A DNA stretch of 64,000 bases. Source: Granulicella sibirica. GTDB lineage: Bacteria > Acidobacteriota > Terriglobia > Terriglobales > Acidobacteriaceae. Position numbers and translations under genes: made by a program. Shown here piece by piece: positions 49,501-57,582 of this stretch; position 1 is the first letter of the stretch, and every line of letters starts with the position of its first letter. The notes under the pieces were generated by a model that was not told the origin of the DNA, did no database searches, and saw nothing but the letters and a program-made list of their open reading frames with translations. The DNA is taken from NCBI RefSeq assembly GCF_004115155.1, contig NZ_RDSM01000001.1, forward strand, positions 1,178,001 to 1,242,000, in the 5' to 3' direction.

Positions 49501-51578
49501 TGCGAGATGCCCTTTCCGCGTTCCGTATGATGGGACGCGGAAGGGGAACTGTATTGCCTAGAGTTCGAGGTGACATCACGTGGGTGGTTGCCGCCTCACT
49601 GCTTCTCATCCTGATCTGCGAGATCGCCCTCTCCACCCGCCAGGAGTCTCCAAGCTGGGACGAAGGCGACCACATCTTCTCCGGCTACATGAACTGGAAG
49701 AACCGCGAGTACAGCCTCAACCCCGAGCACCCACCGCTCGTCAAACTCATCGCCGCCCTGCCTCTGCTCCCGCTCGACCTCAAGGTCGCTCCGCGCAAAG
49801 GCCGCTTCTTCAAATCCGAAGCGTACTACGGAGGCCGCGAACTCCTCTTCCGCAACGACCCACGCTACGGCGGCCACTACACCGCCGATACCCTCCTCTT
49901 CCGCGCCCACATGGCCGTCAGTGTCTTCGCCCTGCTGCTCGCCTGTCTACTCTTTTTTGCGGGACGGGAGATGTTCTCGCCCGGCGCCGGTGTGATCGGG
50001 ATGATCCTCTTCGTCTTCGACCCCACCATCCTCACCAACGCACCGTTCGTCACCACCGACACCGCCGCCGCCTGCTTCTTCTTCGCTTCCGTGTACGCCT
50101 TCTACCGCTATATCCAGTCGCCGACCTGGCAGCGCATCCTCGCTTGCGGTCTGGCCGTTGGGCTCGCGCTCGTCTCGAAGCACTCGGCCATCATGCTCCT
50201 GCCGATTCTGCTACTGCTCGCCGCCGGAGAACTCATGGGACGCTGGTACCCCACCCGGGCTCTTCCGCCAAAGTTCGCAGCCCGCCTCGCCTCCGCCATG
50301 GCCATGATGGCGGCTATTTCCATCTTCGTCCTGTGGGCCGTCTACAGCTTCCGCTATGCGATGCACCCCGTGGGCGTGAATCTGCCCCCGCTCGGCGAAG
50401 AGGCCGCTAAGCTCCCCGCCATCCCTTCGCACGTCATCCTCTTCTTCGCCCGCTTCCATCTCCTGCCCGAGAGCTACCTCTACGGACTCGTCGACGTCCA
50501 GCGCGTCGCCCAGGGCATGCCGACGTACATCTTCGGCAAACTCTACGCACACGGCCAGTGGTTCTACTTCCCCGTCGTGCTCTCGCTGAAGTGGTCGATC
50601 GGCATCCTCGGCATCCTGGCGATCGCCATCTACGCCTTCGCCTCAAGCCGCGTCCGCAAGCCACGCGAAGTCTTCTTCCTCGCCACACCCGCACTGTTCT
50701 ACCTGGCCGTGGCAATGGTTGAGCCGCTGAACATTGGCGTCCGCCACGTGCTTCCCATCTTCCCCTTCACCTTCGCCTTAGCAGCCGGAGGTGCCTGGTC
50801 CCTCGCTCAGCAAAAGCGTCTCTGGCTCTACCCCATCGCCGCCCTGCTCCTATGGCACTGCATCGATTCCCTCCGCATGTTCCCCAACTACATGCCCTAC
50901 GCCAACCCCCTATGGGGCGGTCCCGCCAACACCCACAACGTCCTCTCCGACTCCGCCACAGACTGGGGCCAGCAACTCAAGTGGACCAAACAATACGTCG
51001 ACGCACACCACATCCAAGACTGCTGGTTCGCCTACTTCCCCGCGCCGTTTCTGCTGCCCAGCGACTACGGCATCCCCTGCAAGCTCCTCCCCACCGTCGA
51101 CACCCTCTACGAGTTCCAGATCGACATGCCGCCCGTCATCCACGGTCCGGTCCTCATCAGCCTCGCTGACCTCAACGGCTTCGAGTTCGGCACCAAGGTC
51201 CGCAACCCCTATCAGAGCTTCTTCGAGCGCAAGCCCGACGCCCTCATCGCCAACGGCATCGCCGTCTTCAACGGAGACTTCGCCGTCCCCCGGGCCGCTT
51301 CCCTCGCTCCTATCTGGCGCGCGAAGGAGATACTCGATGATGACGACCATCCCAACCCATCGGCGGCCCTCGCCTATGCTCTCCAGGCCCTCGCCATCGA
51401 CCCCGATAGCTTCGATGGCAACATCTACGCCGGCGACGCCCTCCATGCTCTTCACCGGGACCCCGAATCCCGACCCCACTACGACCGCGCCATGAACCTC
51501 GTAAACACCATGGAGCCCACATCGCAGCAGAAGTGGCGTCCAGAGATCGCCGACAAGCTCGACGACCTCAACCCCTAG
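49500..51578 (+). CDS. GT39-like multi-pass membrane glycosyltransferase
   Basis: 692 residues with about ten transmembrane helices. The first extracytoplasmic loop has WDEGDHIFSGYMNW, equivalent to the acidic DE motif of ArnT/PMT/GT39 enzymes that use polyprenyl-phosphate sugars, and LNPEHPPLVKLIAALPLL is typical. A region from residue 450 is less hydrophobic and periplasmic, and the C-terminal 90 residues (PNPSAALAYALQALAIDPDSFDGNIYAGDALHAL) look like TPR repeats. Likely it adds a sugar to a protein or envelope polymer outside the membrane. The ATG overlaps the preceding TGA, suggesting coupling; internal ATGs at 49527/49530 are alternatives. Confidence 0.82.
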   Translation: MRDALSAFRMMGRGRGTVLPRVRGDITWVVAASLLLILICEIALSTRQESPSWDEGDHIFSGYMNWKNREYSLNPEHPPLVKLIAALPLLPLDLKVAPRKGRFFKSEAYYGGRELLFRNDPRYGGHYTADTLLFRAHMAVSVFALLLACLLFFAGREMFSPGAGVIGMILFVFDPTILTNAPFVTTDTAAACFFFASVYAFYRYIQSPTWQRILACGLAVGLALVSKHSAIMLLPILLLLAAGELMGRWYPTRALPPKFAARLASAMAMMAAISIFVLWAVYSFRYAMHPVGVNLPPLGEEAAKLPAIPSHVILFFARFHLLPESYLYGLVDVQRVAQGMPTYIFGKLYAHGQWFYFPVVLSLKWSIGILGILAIAIYAFASSRVRKPREVFFLATPALFYLAVAMVEPLNIGVRHVLPIFPFTFALAAGGAWSLAQQKRLWLYPIAALLLWHCIDSLRMFPNYMPYANPLWGGPANTHNVLSDSATDWGQQLKWTKQYVDAHHIQDCWFAYFPAPFLLPSDYGIPCKLLPTVDTLYEFQIDMPPVIHGPVLISLADLNGFEFGTKVRNPYQSFFERKPDALIANGIAVFNGDFAVPRAASLAPIWRAKEILDDDDHPNPSAALAYALQALAIDPDSFDGNIYAGDALHALHRDPESRPHYDRAMNLVNTMEPTSQQKWRPEIADKLDDLNP

Positions 51579-51716
51579 CCAAGCCCCTCTATGATGGCGA
51601 TTTTTCTGCAAATGACTCCTGTAAAAGAACTTGCATTCCTCCCAGGCTCAGACATAATGGCAAGGTATTCGCGAGCCGGGCCGCTCGAGCAATCGCACCA
51701 CACTGAGGAGTACGTG

Positions 51717-52532
51717 ATGAGACTGGATCTTTTTCGGCGAATCCAAGCAGCCTACATCGCCACGGCGAGGATTCTGTTTCTGTCCATGATCGCAACCAGC
51801 GCCATCGCCCAGGGTGCAGACCCATTCGCCGGAACCTGGGTCTGGAATCCCAAAGCAAGCCAACTCGCCAACCAGAAACTCTCGATCACCGCCACCGGGG
51901 ATCACAAATACACCATCGATGATCACTTCGGCGTCGTTACCACGCTCGTGGCCGATGGCACGCCGCAACCATCGGCTGGAGGAACGCTCTCCCTGAAGCA
52001 GATCGACGCCAACACTTGGCAGAGCACATACACAGGCGCGACCGGCACCTCGGGAACCTACAAAATCTCTCCCGACGGGCAAACCATGAAGCGGGACCAA
52101 CTCATCACTTGGGCCGACGGCGGGAAGGAGAATCGCGAGAGCGACTGGCAGCGCCTCGGCAGCGGCAAGGGCCTCGCCGGTGAATGGCAGAGCAAAAGCG
52201 TCGACACCAAATCGGAGAGCAAGCCGTTCAAGTTGCTCATCACTCCCGCCGAAAGCAGTTCCCTCGTCTTCACCTTCCCCTCCATGAAGCTCAGCTATCT
52301 CTACAAGTTCGACGGGAAGGACTACGCCGACCCCGATCCCCAGGCTCCCAAGGGATTCACCCTGGCGACGAAGAGGACAGGCACCAGTACGATCCACGTC
52401 GACACAAAGATCAATGGAAGCCCCGATGGAACAGCGGACTATGAAATATCCTCCGATGGCCGAACCATGAAGGTTCGGGAGGTCAACAAAGGTCAGCCTG
52501 CGCCGATCTTCTACACGCTGGAAAAGCAATAG
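51717..52532 (+). CDS. Secreted lipocalin-like protein, paralogue A
   Basis: 271 residues. After a signal peptide (ARILFLSMIATSAIAQ) the mature part begins DPFAGTWVWNPKASQ and continues as repeated beta strands (LSITATGDHKYTIDDHFG, GTLSLKQIDANTWQSTY, SGTYKISPDGQTMKR, and a second half with SGDG-like SSDGRTMKVRE). The start of the mature domain matches paralogue B at 53574, as do the internal strand patterns, so the two arose by duplication. The fold resembles lipocalin/DUF-type beta barrels that bind small hydrophobic molecules. GAGGAG precedes the ATG. Longer frames to 51591 lack a signal at the N-terminus. Confidence 0.7.
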   Translation: MRLDLFRRIQAAYIATARILFLSMIATSAIAQGADPFAGTWVWNPKASQLANQKLSITATGDHKYTIDDHFGVVTTLVADGTPQPSAGGTLSLKQIDANTWQSTYTGATGTSGTYKISPDGQTMKRDQLITWADGGKENRESDWQRLGSGKGLAGEWQSKSVDTKSESKPFKLLITPAESSSLVFTFPSMKLSYLYKFDGKDYADPDPQAPKGFTLATKRTGTSTIHVDTKINGSPDGTADYEISSDGRTMKVREVNKGQPAPIFYTLEKQ

Positions 52533-52590
52533 GCATCGCTCTCGCGATCCAACTGAAACGCTTACGCCCCTGCCCACACGATCTATCCAG

Positions 52591-52631
52591 GAGATAGGAC
52601 TCGGCGACCCCGATCACCGTCTCCCTATCTC
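52591..52631 (+). promoter_or_regulatory. Nested hairpin in the leader of the 52653 gene
   Basis: GAGATAGG (52591-52598) pairs with CCTATCTC (52624-52631), enclosing a smaller TCGG/CCGA stem (52601-52604 with 52610-52613). It lies 22 bases before the start of the following small gene and 59 bases after the paralogue A stop. It could be a terminator of the upstream gene or a leader element. Confidence 0.35.
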
Positions 52632-52652
52632 AGATCGCAACAGGAGCATCCC

Positions 52653-52958
52653 ATGACCACTGCAGCAGCCGCACTCAGCACACACCTCGCCGCCACCCAT
52701 AAGGGCGACGTTCTCGAAGTATCCGGCAGCTTCCTTATGCCGACCCCCGGCTTTCATATCACCCTCACCAAGGCCGAGCCGCAGGGCTCGAACTCCGCGG
52801 TCCTTCTGCTCAAGAAGCATGTCGTCGCGCCCAAGGGCCCGGAGCCGGATCACATCGTCCTCGTTCCCGTCTCGTTCTCCGAGCACACCAGGCACCACTA
52901 CACCGAGGTCTCCATCATCCCGGACAACATCACCATTCCGGTCAAGACGATCCGGTAA
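52653..52958 (+). CDS. Small unrecognised protein
   Basis: 101 residues starting MTTAAAALSTHLAATHKGDVLEVSG, with a beta-rich middle (GFHITLTKAEPQGSNSAVLLLKKHVV) and end (HIVLVPVSFSEHTRHHYTEVSIIPDN). No signal peptide or transmembrane helix is seen. CAGGAGCATCCC precedes the ATG, a fair ribosome-binding site. Codon bias fits the local chromosome, supporting it as real. Function is unknown. Confidence 0.6.
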   Translation: MTTAAAALSTHLAATHKGDVLEVSGSFLMPTPGFHITLTKAEPQGSNSAVLLLKKHVVAPKGPEPDHIVLVPVSFSEHTRHHYTEVSIIPDNITIPVKTIR

Positions 52959-53080
52959 CGGAAGCACATTCGTTCCACCGGCCTGCCTGCCCCCAGGCCG
53001 CATCCACCACGATGCGGACAGGCAGGCCGAAGTGGTAAACCTGAGATGCAGCCGTACCTCCGCATCGAAAGGTTCTCCCC

Positions 53081-53488
53081 ATGGCCACCGTAAAGCTCTG
53101 GACCGACGAAGAAGTCTCCACCGACCCGCGCGTCCAGGCCGTCTTCGACGACATCCGCGCCACCCGCAAGTCCGACTTCGTGAACAACTTCTGGCGCGCC
53201 CTGGCCAACCAGCCCGACCTGCTCGAACGCATCTGGGCGAACCTCAAGACGGTGATGATCGCCCCGGGCACGCTCGATCCCCTCACCAAGGAGTTGATTT
53301 ACATCGCCGTCTCCACGATCAATAGCTGCACCTACTGCGCCCACTCCCACACCGCAGCCGCCCGCGCCAAGGGCCTCACCGATCAGCAATACGCCGAGTT
53401 CCTCTCCGTTATCGGCATGGCCTCGCAGACCAACGCCCTGGCTAACGCGATGCAGATACCGGTCGACCCAGAGTTTTCTGTCCGTTAG
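53081..53488 (+). CDS. Carboxymuconolactone decarboxylase (AhpD-like) family protein
   Basis: 135 residues. The CxxC motif is in INSCTYCAHSHTAAARAKGL, with the family His two residues further on. AhpD-like proteins with this motif reduce disulfides or peroxides; others decarboxylate carboxymuconolactone. LDPLTKELIYIAVST before the motif is typical of the core helix. The start follows a short leader without a strong ribosome-binding site. It is flanked by lipocalin-like paralogues, but no functional link is evident. Confidence 0.85.
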   Translation: MATVKLWTDEEVSTDPRVQAVFDDIRATRKSDFVNNFWRALANQPDLLERIWANLKTVMIAPGTLDPLTKELIYIAVSTINSCTYCAHSHTAAARAKGLTDQQYAEFLSVIGMASQTNALANAMQIPVDPEFSVR

Positions 53489-53573
53489 CGGAGCCCAACT
53501 CCTCTTCCAATTCGTAACTGCTCCGCTCGCAGGATAGGTGTTAGACTCGCTTGCACTTTCCCGGAGGCATTGG

Positions 53574-54350
53574 ATGAAGTTCTATCGCCTAGCGGCCACA
53601 CTCCTCTTCACAGGTACCGCCATGGCGCAATCAAGCGATCCATTTGTCGGAACCTGGGTCTACAACGCTGACAAGAGTCCAAAACCCGTCATTACCTATG
53701 CCATCGATGACCGAGGAAATGAGCGTTACGCCCTCACCGGCAGTACCGGTCTAACCGTGGAGATTAGAGCAGATGGCAAACCGATAAAGTCTCCTACGGG
53801 AGCCACGTTGTCGTTCGTCAAGGTAGACGATCACACCTGGCATATGGATCGGGTGGACTCCCGAACCATGTCCAGGGTCTACACCGTCTCGCCGGACGAC
53901 CAGAAGCTAACCCTCGTCGACGAATTCAAAGACGCCAACGAAATTACCGAACGCAACATCACCCAATATCACCGGACGTCGCCAGGCAAGAGCATCTACG
54001 GACAGTGGAAGTCGTTTTCCATGGAAATCGAGGTGTTGAAGCCAGAGTCGATCGTGATCCAGCCATTCGAAAAAAATGGGCTCAGCATCACGGAGTTACC
54101 AGAGGAAGTTCGGACCGACATGTATTTTGATGGCAAGGAGTACAGGTCGCAGGGACCAGGCGGCCCCTTAGCTCGTTCAAGATCTGCCAGGCGCACTAAT
54201 CCCTACACCATCGAAATGGAATACCAGGATAAGGGCGAGTTGTCTGGGACGCAGGAATGCACGGTCTCGAAGGATGGAAAAACTCTGACAACCACCGGTA
54301 AACCGGTTACGTCCCCCGTAAGCTTTACGAGCGTATGGGACAAGAAGTAA
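53574..54350 (+). CDS. Secreted lipocalin-like protein, paralogue B
   Basis: 258 residues with a signal peptide (YRLAATLLFTGTAMAQ). The mature start SSDPFVGTWVYNADKS matches paralogue A's GADPFAGTWVWNPKAS. Strand repeats follow (YALTGSTGLTVEIRADGK, TLSFVKVDDHTWHMDRV, SRVYTVSPDDQKLTLVD, and ECTVSKDGKTLTTTG). As in A, the domain appears twice or is long and beta-rich. CGGAGGC precedes the ATG 53574. It ends 10 bases before a hairpin. Confidence 0.7.
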   Translation: MKFYRLAATLLFTGTAMAQSSDPFVGTWVYNADKSPKPVITYAIDDRGNERYALTGSTGLTVEIRADGKPIKSPTGATLSFVKVDDHTWHMDRVDSRTMSRVYTVSPDDQKLTLVDEFKDANEITERNITQYHRTSPGKSIYGQWKSFSMEIEVLKPESIVIQPFEKNGLSITELPEEVRTDMYFDGKEYRSQGPGGPLARSRSARRTNPYTIEMEYQDKGELSGTQECTVSKDGKTLTTTGKPVTSPVSFTSVWDKK

Positions 54351-54360
54351 CCCGTCGATA

Positions 54361-54385
54361 CCTGAGAGGTGTAACTCCTCTCAGG
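54361..54385 (+). terminator. 9-bp hairpin after paralogue B
   Basis: CCTGAGAGG (54361-54369) pairs perfectly with CCTCTCAGG (54377-54385) around a 7-base loop. CGGAGCC follows rather than T-residues, so termination may be weak. Confidence 0.55.
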
Positions 54386-54423
54386 CGGAGCCAGGTCTTA
54401 GCGTCACCGTGCTAAACTCCCGC

Positions 54424-54585
54424 ATGCCTCTCATACTCATTCTCGTAATCCTGTTACTCGTCTTCGGCGGCGGTGGCTATTACATGGGCCCCGGCATCGG
54501 CTACTACGGTGGTGGCGGGCTGGATATCATCATCGGCATCATCATCATCTACCTGCTCTTCGGACGCGGACGATCCAGCCTGTAA
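54424..54585 (+). CDS. Small glycine-rich membrane protein (DUF3309-like)
   Basis: 53 residues: a hydrophobic first helix (MPLILILVILLLVFGGGG), a Gly/Tyr-rich turn (YYMGPGIGYYGGGGLD), and a second hydrophobic helix (IIIGIIIIYLLFGRG). This layout is common in short DUF3309-type proteins. It is near the lower limit for calling a gene, but the hydrophobic pattern and clear stop support it. The function is unknown. Confidence 0.65.
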   Translation: MPLILILVILLLVFGGGGYYMGPGIGYYGGGGLDIIIGIIIIYLLFGRGRSSL

Positions 54586-54675
54586 CTCAAAAACCAAAGC
54601 GACCGCGCGATAGATCAGTCATCGCACGGCCGCTCGGATTTGCCTTTACTGGAGGACGTTCCCTGAGGACGATCC

Positions 54676-55620
54676 TTAGCCAGTAATTCCCTTATTCACG
54701 ACAATCGTCACAACCACACGCCGGTTCTGAGCCTGCGCGTTCCGCGTGTGTTCGGTGGCGACCTGGTTCGAAGTGCCCATCGCGGCAGGAGCAAGAATCC
54801 GTGTCATGGGAACAACGCCGGTCTGCTGAATGATGGCCAGCACAGCATCAGCCCGTTCCGCGCTCAACTTCTGATTCAATGCCGCCGAGCCAACGGTCGA
54901 AGCATAGCCTTGCACCTCGATCATGTATCCCGGGGTATCCGCGGCTGCCTTCACGAAGTCAGTAAGCTGGTCCTTATCCTTCTTCGTGACCGTCGATTTC
55001 CCGTTCGCGAAGTTGACCGTAATGCTTCCCTTGGTCTCGAACTGATCCAGCGCACCGAAGCGCTGATTTGCGCGGCCAAGGCCCTTAGCATTCGTAGCCG
55101 TGGCATCGTTCGTCGCTGCAAGCCCCTGCTTCGTCGCGTCGATATCCTGCGAGTTCTTCGCAATATCCTGCTGGGTCTGATCGATGTCCTTCCGATCGCT
55201 CTTGAGGTGATCCTGCGCCTCTGCCATCTGCTCGTTCGTAGGATCCAGGCCCGCTTCAATCTGCTTCGCAACGCGATAGGAGTTACGCGAGAACGTGATC
55301 TTCTTCGCCATCAACTGGTGATCGGGGTTATACGCACCCTCGACCTTCACAGTCAGGCCCGGAACCAGCTCGGCGATGCCAAGGTCTCTCTTGCCGAGAC
55401 CGAGAAAGCCGCCCTTTTCTGTCGCCTTCGTCGTATCGGATAGCAGGACGGTCAGCTTCGGGCTATCCGCCGTCTTGACCGACATCGAAGGTCCGCTTCT
55501 TCCGGTGACGATCCCTTCGATCGTCGCTTCCTGGGCCATCGCCGTAAGGCCAAGCGACGTGAACATCGCCAGGGACAAGGCCACCCCACGGGTGGTGCTA
55601 AGTTGACGCTGAATGAACAT
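54676..55620 (-). CDS. OmpA-family outer-membrane-associated protein
   Basis: 314 residues with a signal peptide (ALSLAMFTSLGLTAMAQ). Residues 30-115 look like a DUF5666/OB-like strand-rich domain (ATIEGIVTGRSGPSMSVKT, LTVLLSDTT). Residues 118-180 are a coiled coil with repeats such as DIDQTQQDIAKNSQDIDATKQGL. Residues 190-310 are the OmpA C-terminal peptidoglycan-binding domain: SITVNFANGKSTVTKKDKDQL, YMIEVQGYASTVGSAALNQKLSAERADAVL, RNAQAQNRRVVVTIVV. The protein probably links the outer membrane to the wall. GGGAGTACGTT is the upstream ribosome-binding site. Confidence 0.85.
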   Translation of the reverse strand: MFIQRQLSTTRGVALSLAMFTSLGLTAMAQEATIEGIVTGRSGPSMSVKTADSPKLTVLLSDTTKATEKGGFLGLGKRDLGIAELVPGLTVKVEGAYNPDHQLMAKKITFSRNSYRVAKQIEAGLDPTNEQMAEAQDHLKSDRKDIDQTQQDIAKNSQDIDATKQGLAATNDATATNAKGLGRANQRFGALDQFETKGSITVNFANGKSTVTKKDKDQLTDFVKAAADTPGYMIEVQGYASTVGSAALNQKLSAERADAVLAIIQQTGVVPMTRILAPAAMGTSNQVATEHTRNAQAQNRRVVVTIVVNKGITG

Positions 55621-55925
55621 AACGTACTCCCTCTTCTCTGATTTGACCGGTCATCGCCTGGGGAAATGCGAGGTACCTCGACCGTTCGCCAATGCCACGC
55701 AGCACAAAAGATCAACTGCGGCCATAGCGCTTTCGTGTTAGACGCGCAGAAGCCCGGAAAAGTGGGCTGCAACGGTTAATCAAAGATGCTCCAGACTCAT
55801 TCGAAAGGACTTGCGTCGATCCTGCGCCACGGATCAAGATACTTCACCCGAACTCAAAGTGTTGCGATACATTCGATTGCGACTCCGGATAAGACCACTG
55901 GAAGACTTAGATGAGGGTAGCTCCC
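55621..55925. other. Intergenic region between divergent OmpA and SnoaL-like genes
   Basis: 305 bases without a supported gene. Only small palindromes such as GAGGTACCTC (55669-55678) are visible. It presumably holds promoters for both flanking genes. No classic operator could be recognised. Confidence 0.4.
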
Positions 55926-56405
55926 ATGCGGAAACGAATGCTTGCCCTTGGAGTGCTCGTGCTGCTCGCACCCGCCCTAAACGCGCAGAAGTCAGCCGAC
56001 GAAGCAGCCGTCCGCGCCGTCATTGCCCGCGAGACCGAGGGCTGGGACAAGTTCGACAGCAGGCAAGTCGCCTCCGTTTTTACTGAAGACGCGGTCTGGC
56101 AGAATCCCTTCGGAGTCCGCCTTCACGGGCGCGCCGATATCGAGGAGTTCCTCACCAACCTCATGGCACGCCCCGGATACCGGTCCGCGACGGACACCAG
56201 CGCGACGAAGATCCTCGACCTCCGCATGACCTCACCCACCACCGCCTCGGTCTGGAGCGACGAGCAGAGCAAGGGCCAGGTCAACGACGCCAGCGGACAT
56301 CCCATGGAGCCCCGCCACTCTTATTACCTTGAGGTCCTGGTCAAGAAAGACGGCGCGTGGAAGATCAGCGATTGCCTCATCATGGACCTCATCCATCTCA
56401 AGTAA
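55926..56405 (+). CDS. Exported SnoaL/DUF4440-like protein
   Basis: 159 residues with a signal peptide (KRMLALGVLVLLAPALNAQ). The NTF2-like fold of SgcJ/EcaC and DUF4440 proteins is visible: EAAVRAVIARETEGWDKFDSRQVASVFTEDAVWQNPFGVRLHGRADIEEFLTNL, and the end YYLEVLVKKDGAWKISDCLI. The usual His/Asp of SnoaL cyclases are not seen, so a ligand-binding or unknown enzymatic role is more likely. Two in-frame ATGs are possible (55911, 55926); GATGAGGG lies before the second. Confidence 0.75.
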   Translation: MRKRMLALGVLVLLAPALNAQKSADEAAVRAVIARETEGWDKFDSRQVASVFTEDAVWQNPFGVRLHGRADIEEFLTNLMARPGYRSATDTSATKILDLRMTSPTTASVWSDEQSKGQVNDASGHPMEPRHSYYLEVLVKKDGAWKISDCLIMDLIHLK

Positions 56406-56447
56406 CGCTGAAGCTCAAGCAACGCTGAGGAATTCCTCCAGCAAGCA

Positions 56448-57431
56448 CTACCTGGACACGTCGACAAGAATCTTTGCGTTGGCGCTGGCCTCGACACGTT
56501 CATGAGCTTTCGCAATTTCCGATAAAGGAAATACTTCAACCTGCTGATGTTGCAGCGCACCTCGTTCCAACAGGGGGGTCAGCAAGTCGATTGCGGCCTT
56601 CCTCACCGGAAGGGGCAGGTTGTAGACAATAAAGAAGCGCAGATTGGCGAAGCTCACAATCATCGGCCGGAAGGGAACCTCAACCACTCCGGCCCCGGAT
56701 CCGTAGATGACCACATCGCCGCCGAACTTCAGCAGTTCGCCATACTTGCTGGCATTCGCGGCCGCATCGACTTCAATGATGGCGTCCACGCCTTTGCCGT
56801 CCGTGATCTCACGCACCGCGGCGACCACATCCTGCTCACTCCGATTGATCGCCCACTCGGCTCCGAGCCGGGATGCGAGCTGGCATCGTTCCGTGCTTCC
56901 CGCAATGCCGATGACTCTCGCGCCCGAGAGCGCGGCAAGTTGCGTCGCGTAGCCACCCACCGCTCCGGTCGCCCCGTAGACAAGAACCGTCTTCCCGAGA
57001 AGACTGCCACAGGCATGCACTGCATACCAGGCCGTCAGGAGCGGAATGCCAAGGGAAGCCCCTGTCTCCATCGAGACGTTCTCAGGCAGAGGCGCAATCT
57101 GGTTTTCCGGCAGGGCAATGAGGTCGGCGGCGGTACCAAAAGGGCGCTTCCACTGCCCGTTGATCGTCCAGACCCGCTGCCCAGCCAAATGCGCCGGAAC
57201 GCCCTCGCCGACTGCTTCGATCACGCCGGCGCCATCGCTGTGCGGAATGACGCGAGGGAACTCCATCGCGGGATTCGAGCTGCCCGAACGAGATTTGACG
57301 TCGGATGGATTCACGCCTGAGTAAGCGATGCGCACCAGGACTTCGCCACGTTGCGGGACTGGGTCAGGCTGGTCGCCGACCATGAGCACGTCGCGGGCAG
57401 GGCCCTTGGTGGAGTAACAGGCTGCTTTCAT
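56448..57431 (-). CDS. Quinone-oxidoreductase-type MDR family protein
   Basis: 327 residues with the GroES-like N-terminus and Rossmann domain of MDR reductases. Seen are PQRGEVLVRIAYSGVNPSDVKSRSG, VIPHSDGAGVIEAVGEGV, VLVYGATGAVGGYATQLAALSGARVIGIAGS near residues 147-177, and the C-terminal LLERGALQHQQVEVFPLSEIAKAHERVE. It lacks the zinc-binding Cys/His set of alcohol dehydrogenases, matching NADPH:quinone reductases. The role is cytoplasmic quinone or enone reduction. Start ATG 57431; it is transcribed alone. Confidence 0.9.
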   Translation of the reverse strand: MKAACYSTKGPARDVLMVGDQPDPVPQRGEVLVRIAYSGVNPSDVKSRSGSSNPAMEFPRVIPHSDGAGVIEAVGEGVPAHLAGQRVWTINGQWKRPFGTAADLIALPENQIAPLPENVSMETGASLGIPLLTAWYAVHACGSLLGKTVLVYGATGAVGGYATQLAALSGARVIGIAGSTERCQLASRLGAEWAINRSEQDVVAAVREITDGKGVDAIIEVDAAANASKYGELLKFGGDVVIYGSGAGVVEVPFRPMIVSFANLRFFIVYNLPLPVRKAAIDLLTPLLERGALQHQQVEVFPLSEIAKAHERVEASANAKILVDVSR

Positions 57432-57582
57432 CGTAGGTCCATCTCCAGTTGGTTCTTAAGCAGCAACTCCTGGCAACGCTTCGTGCTCTGGATGTCAAGA
57501 GTCATCCCTGCGTGTGACAGAGACACATTGCGTATGTGATGTGCAGTAACAGGAAACGATCTGCCGAACCTTTGGAGTTCGG

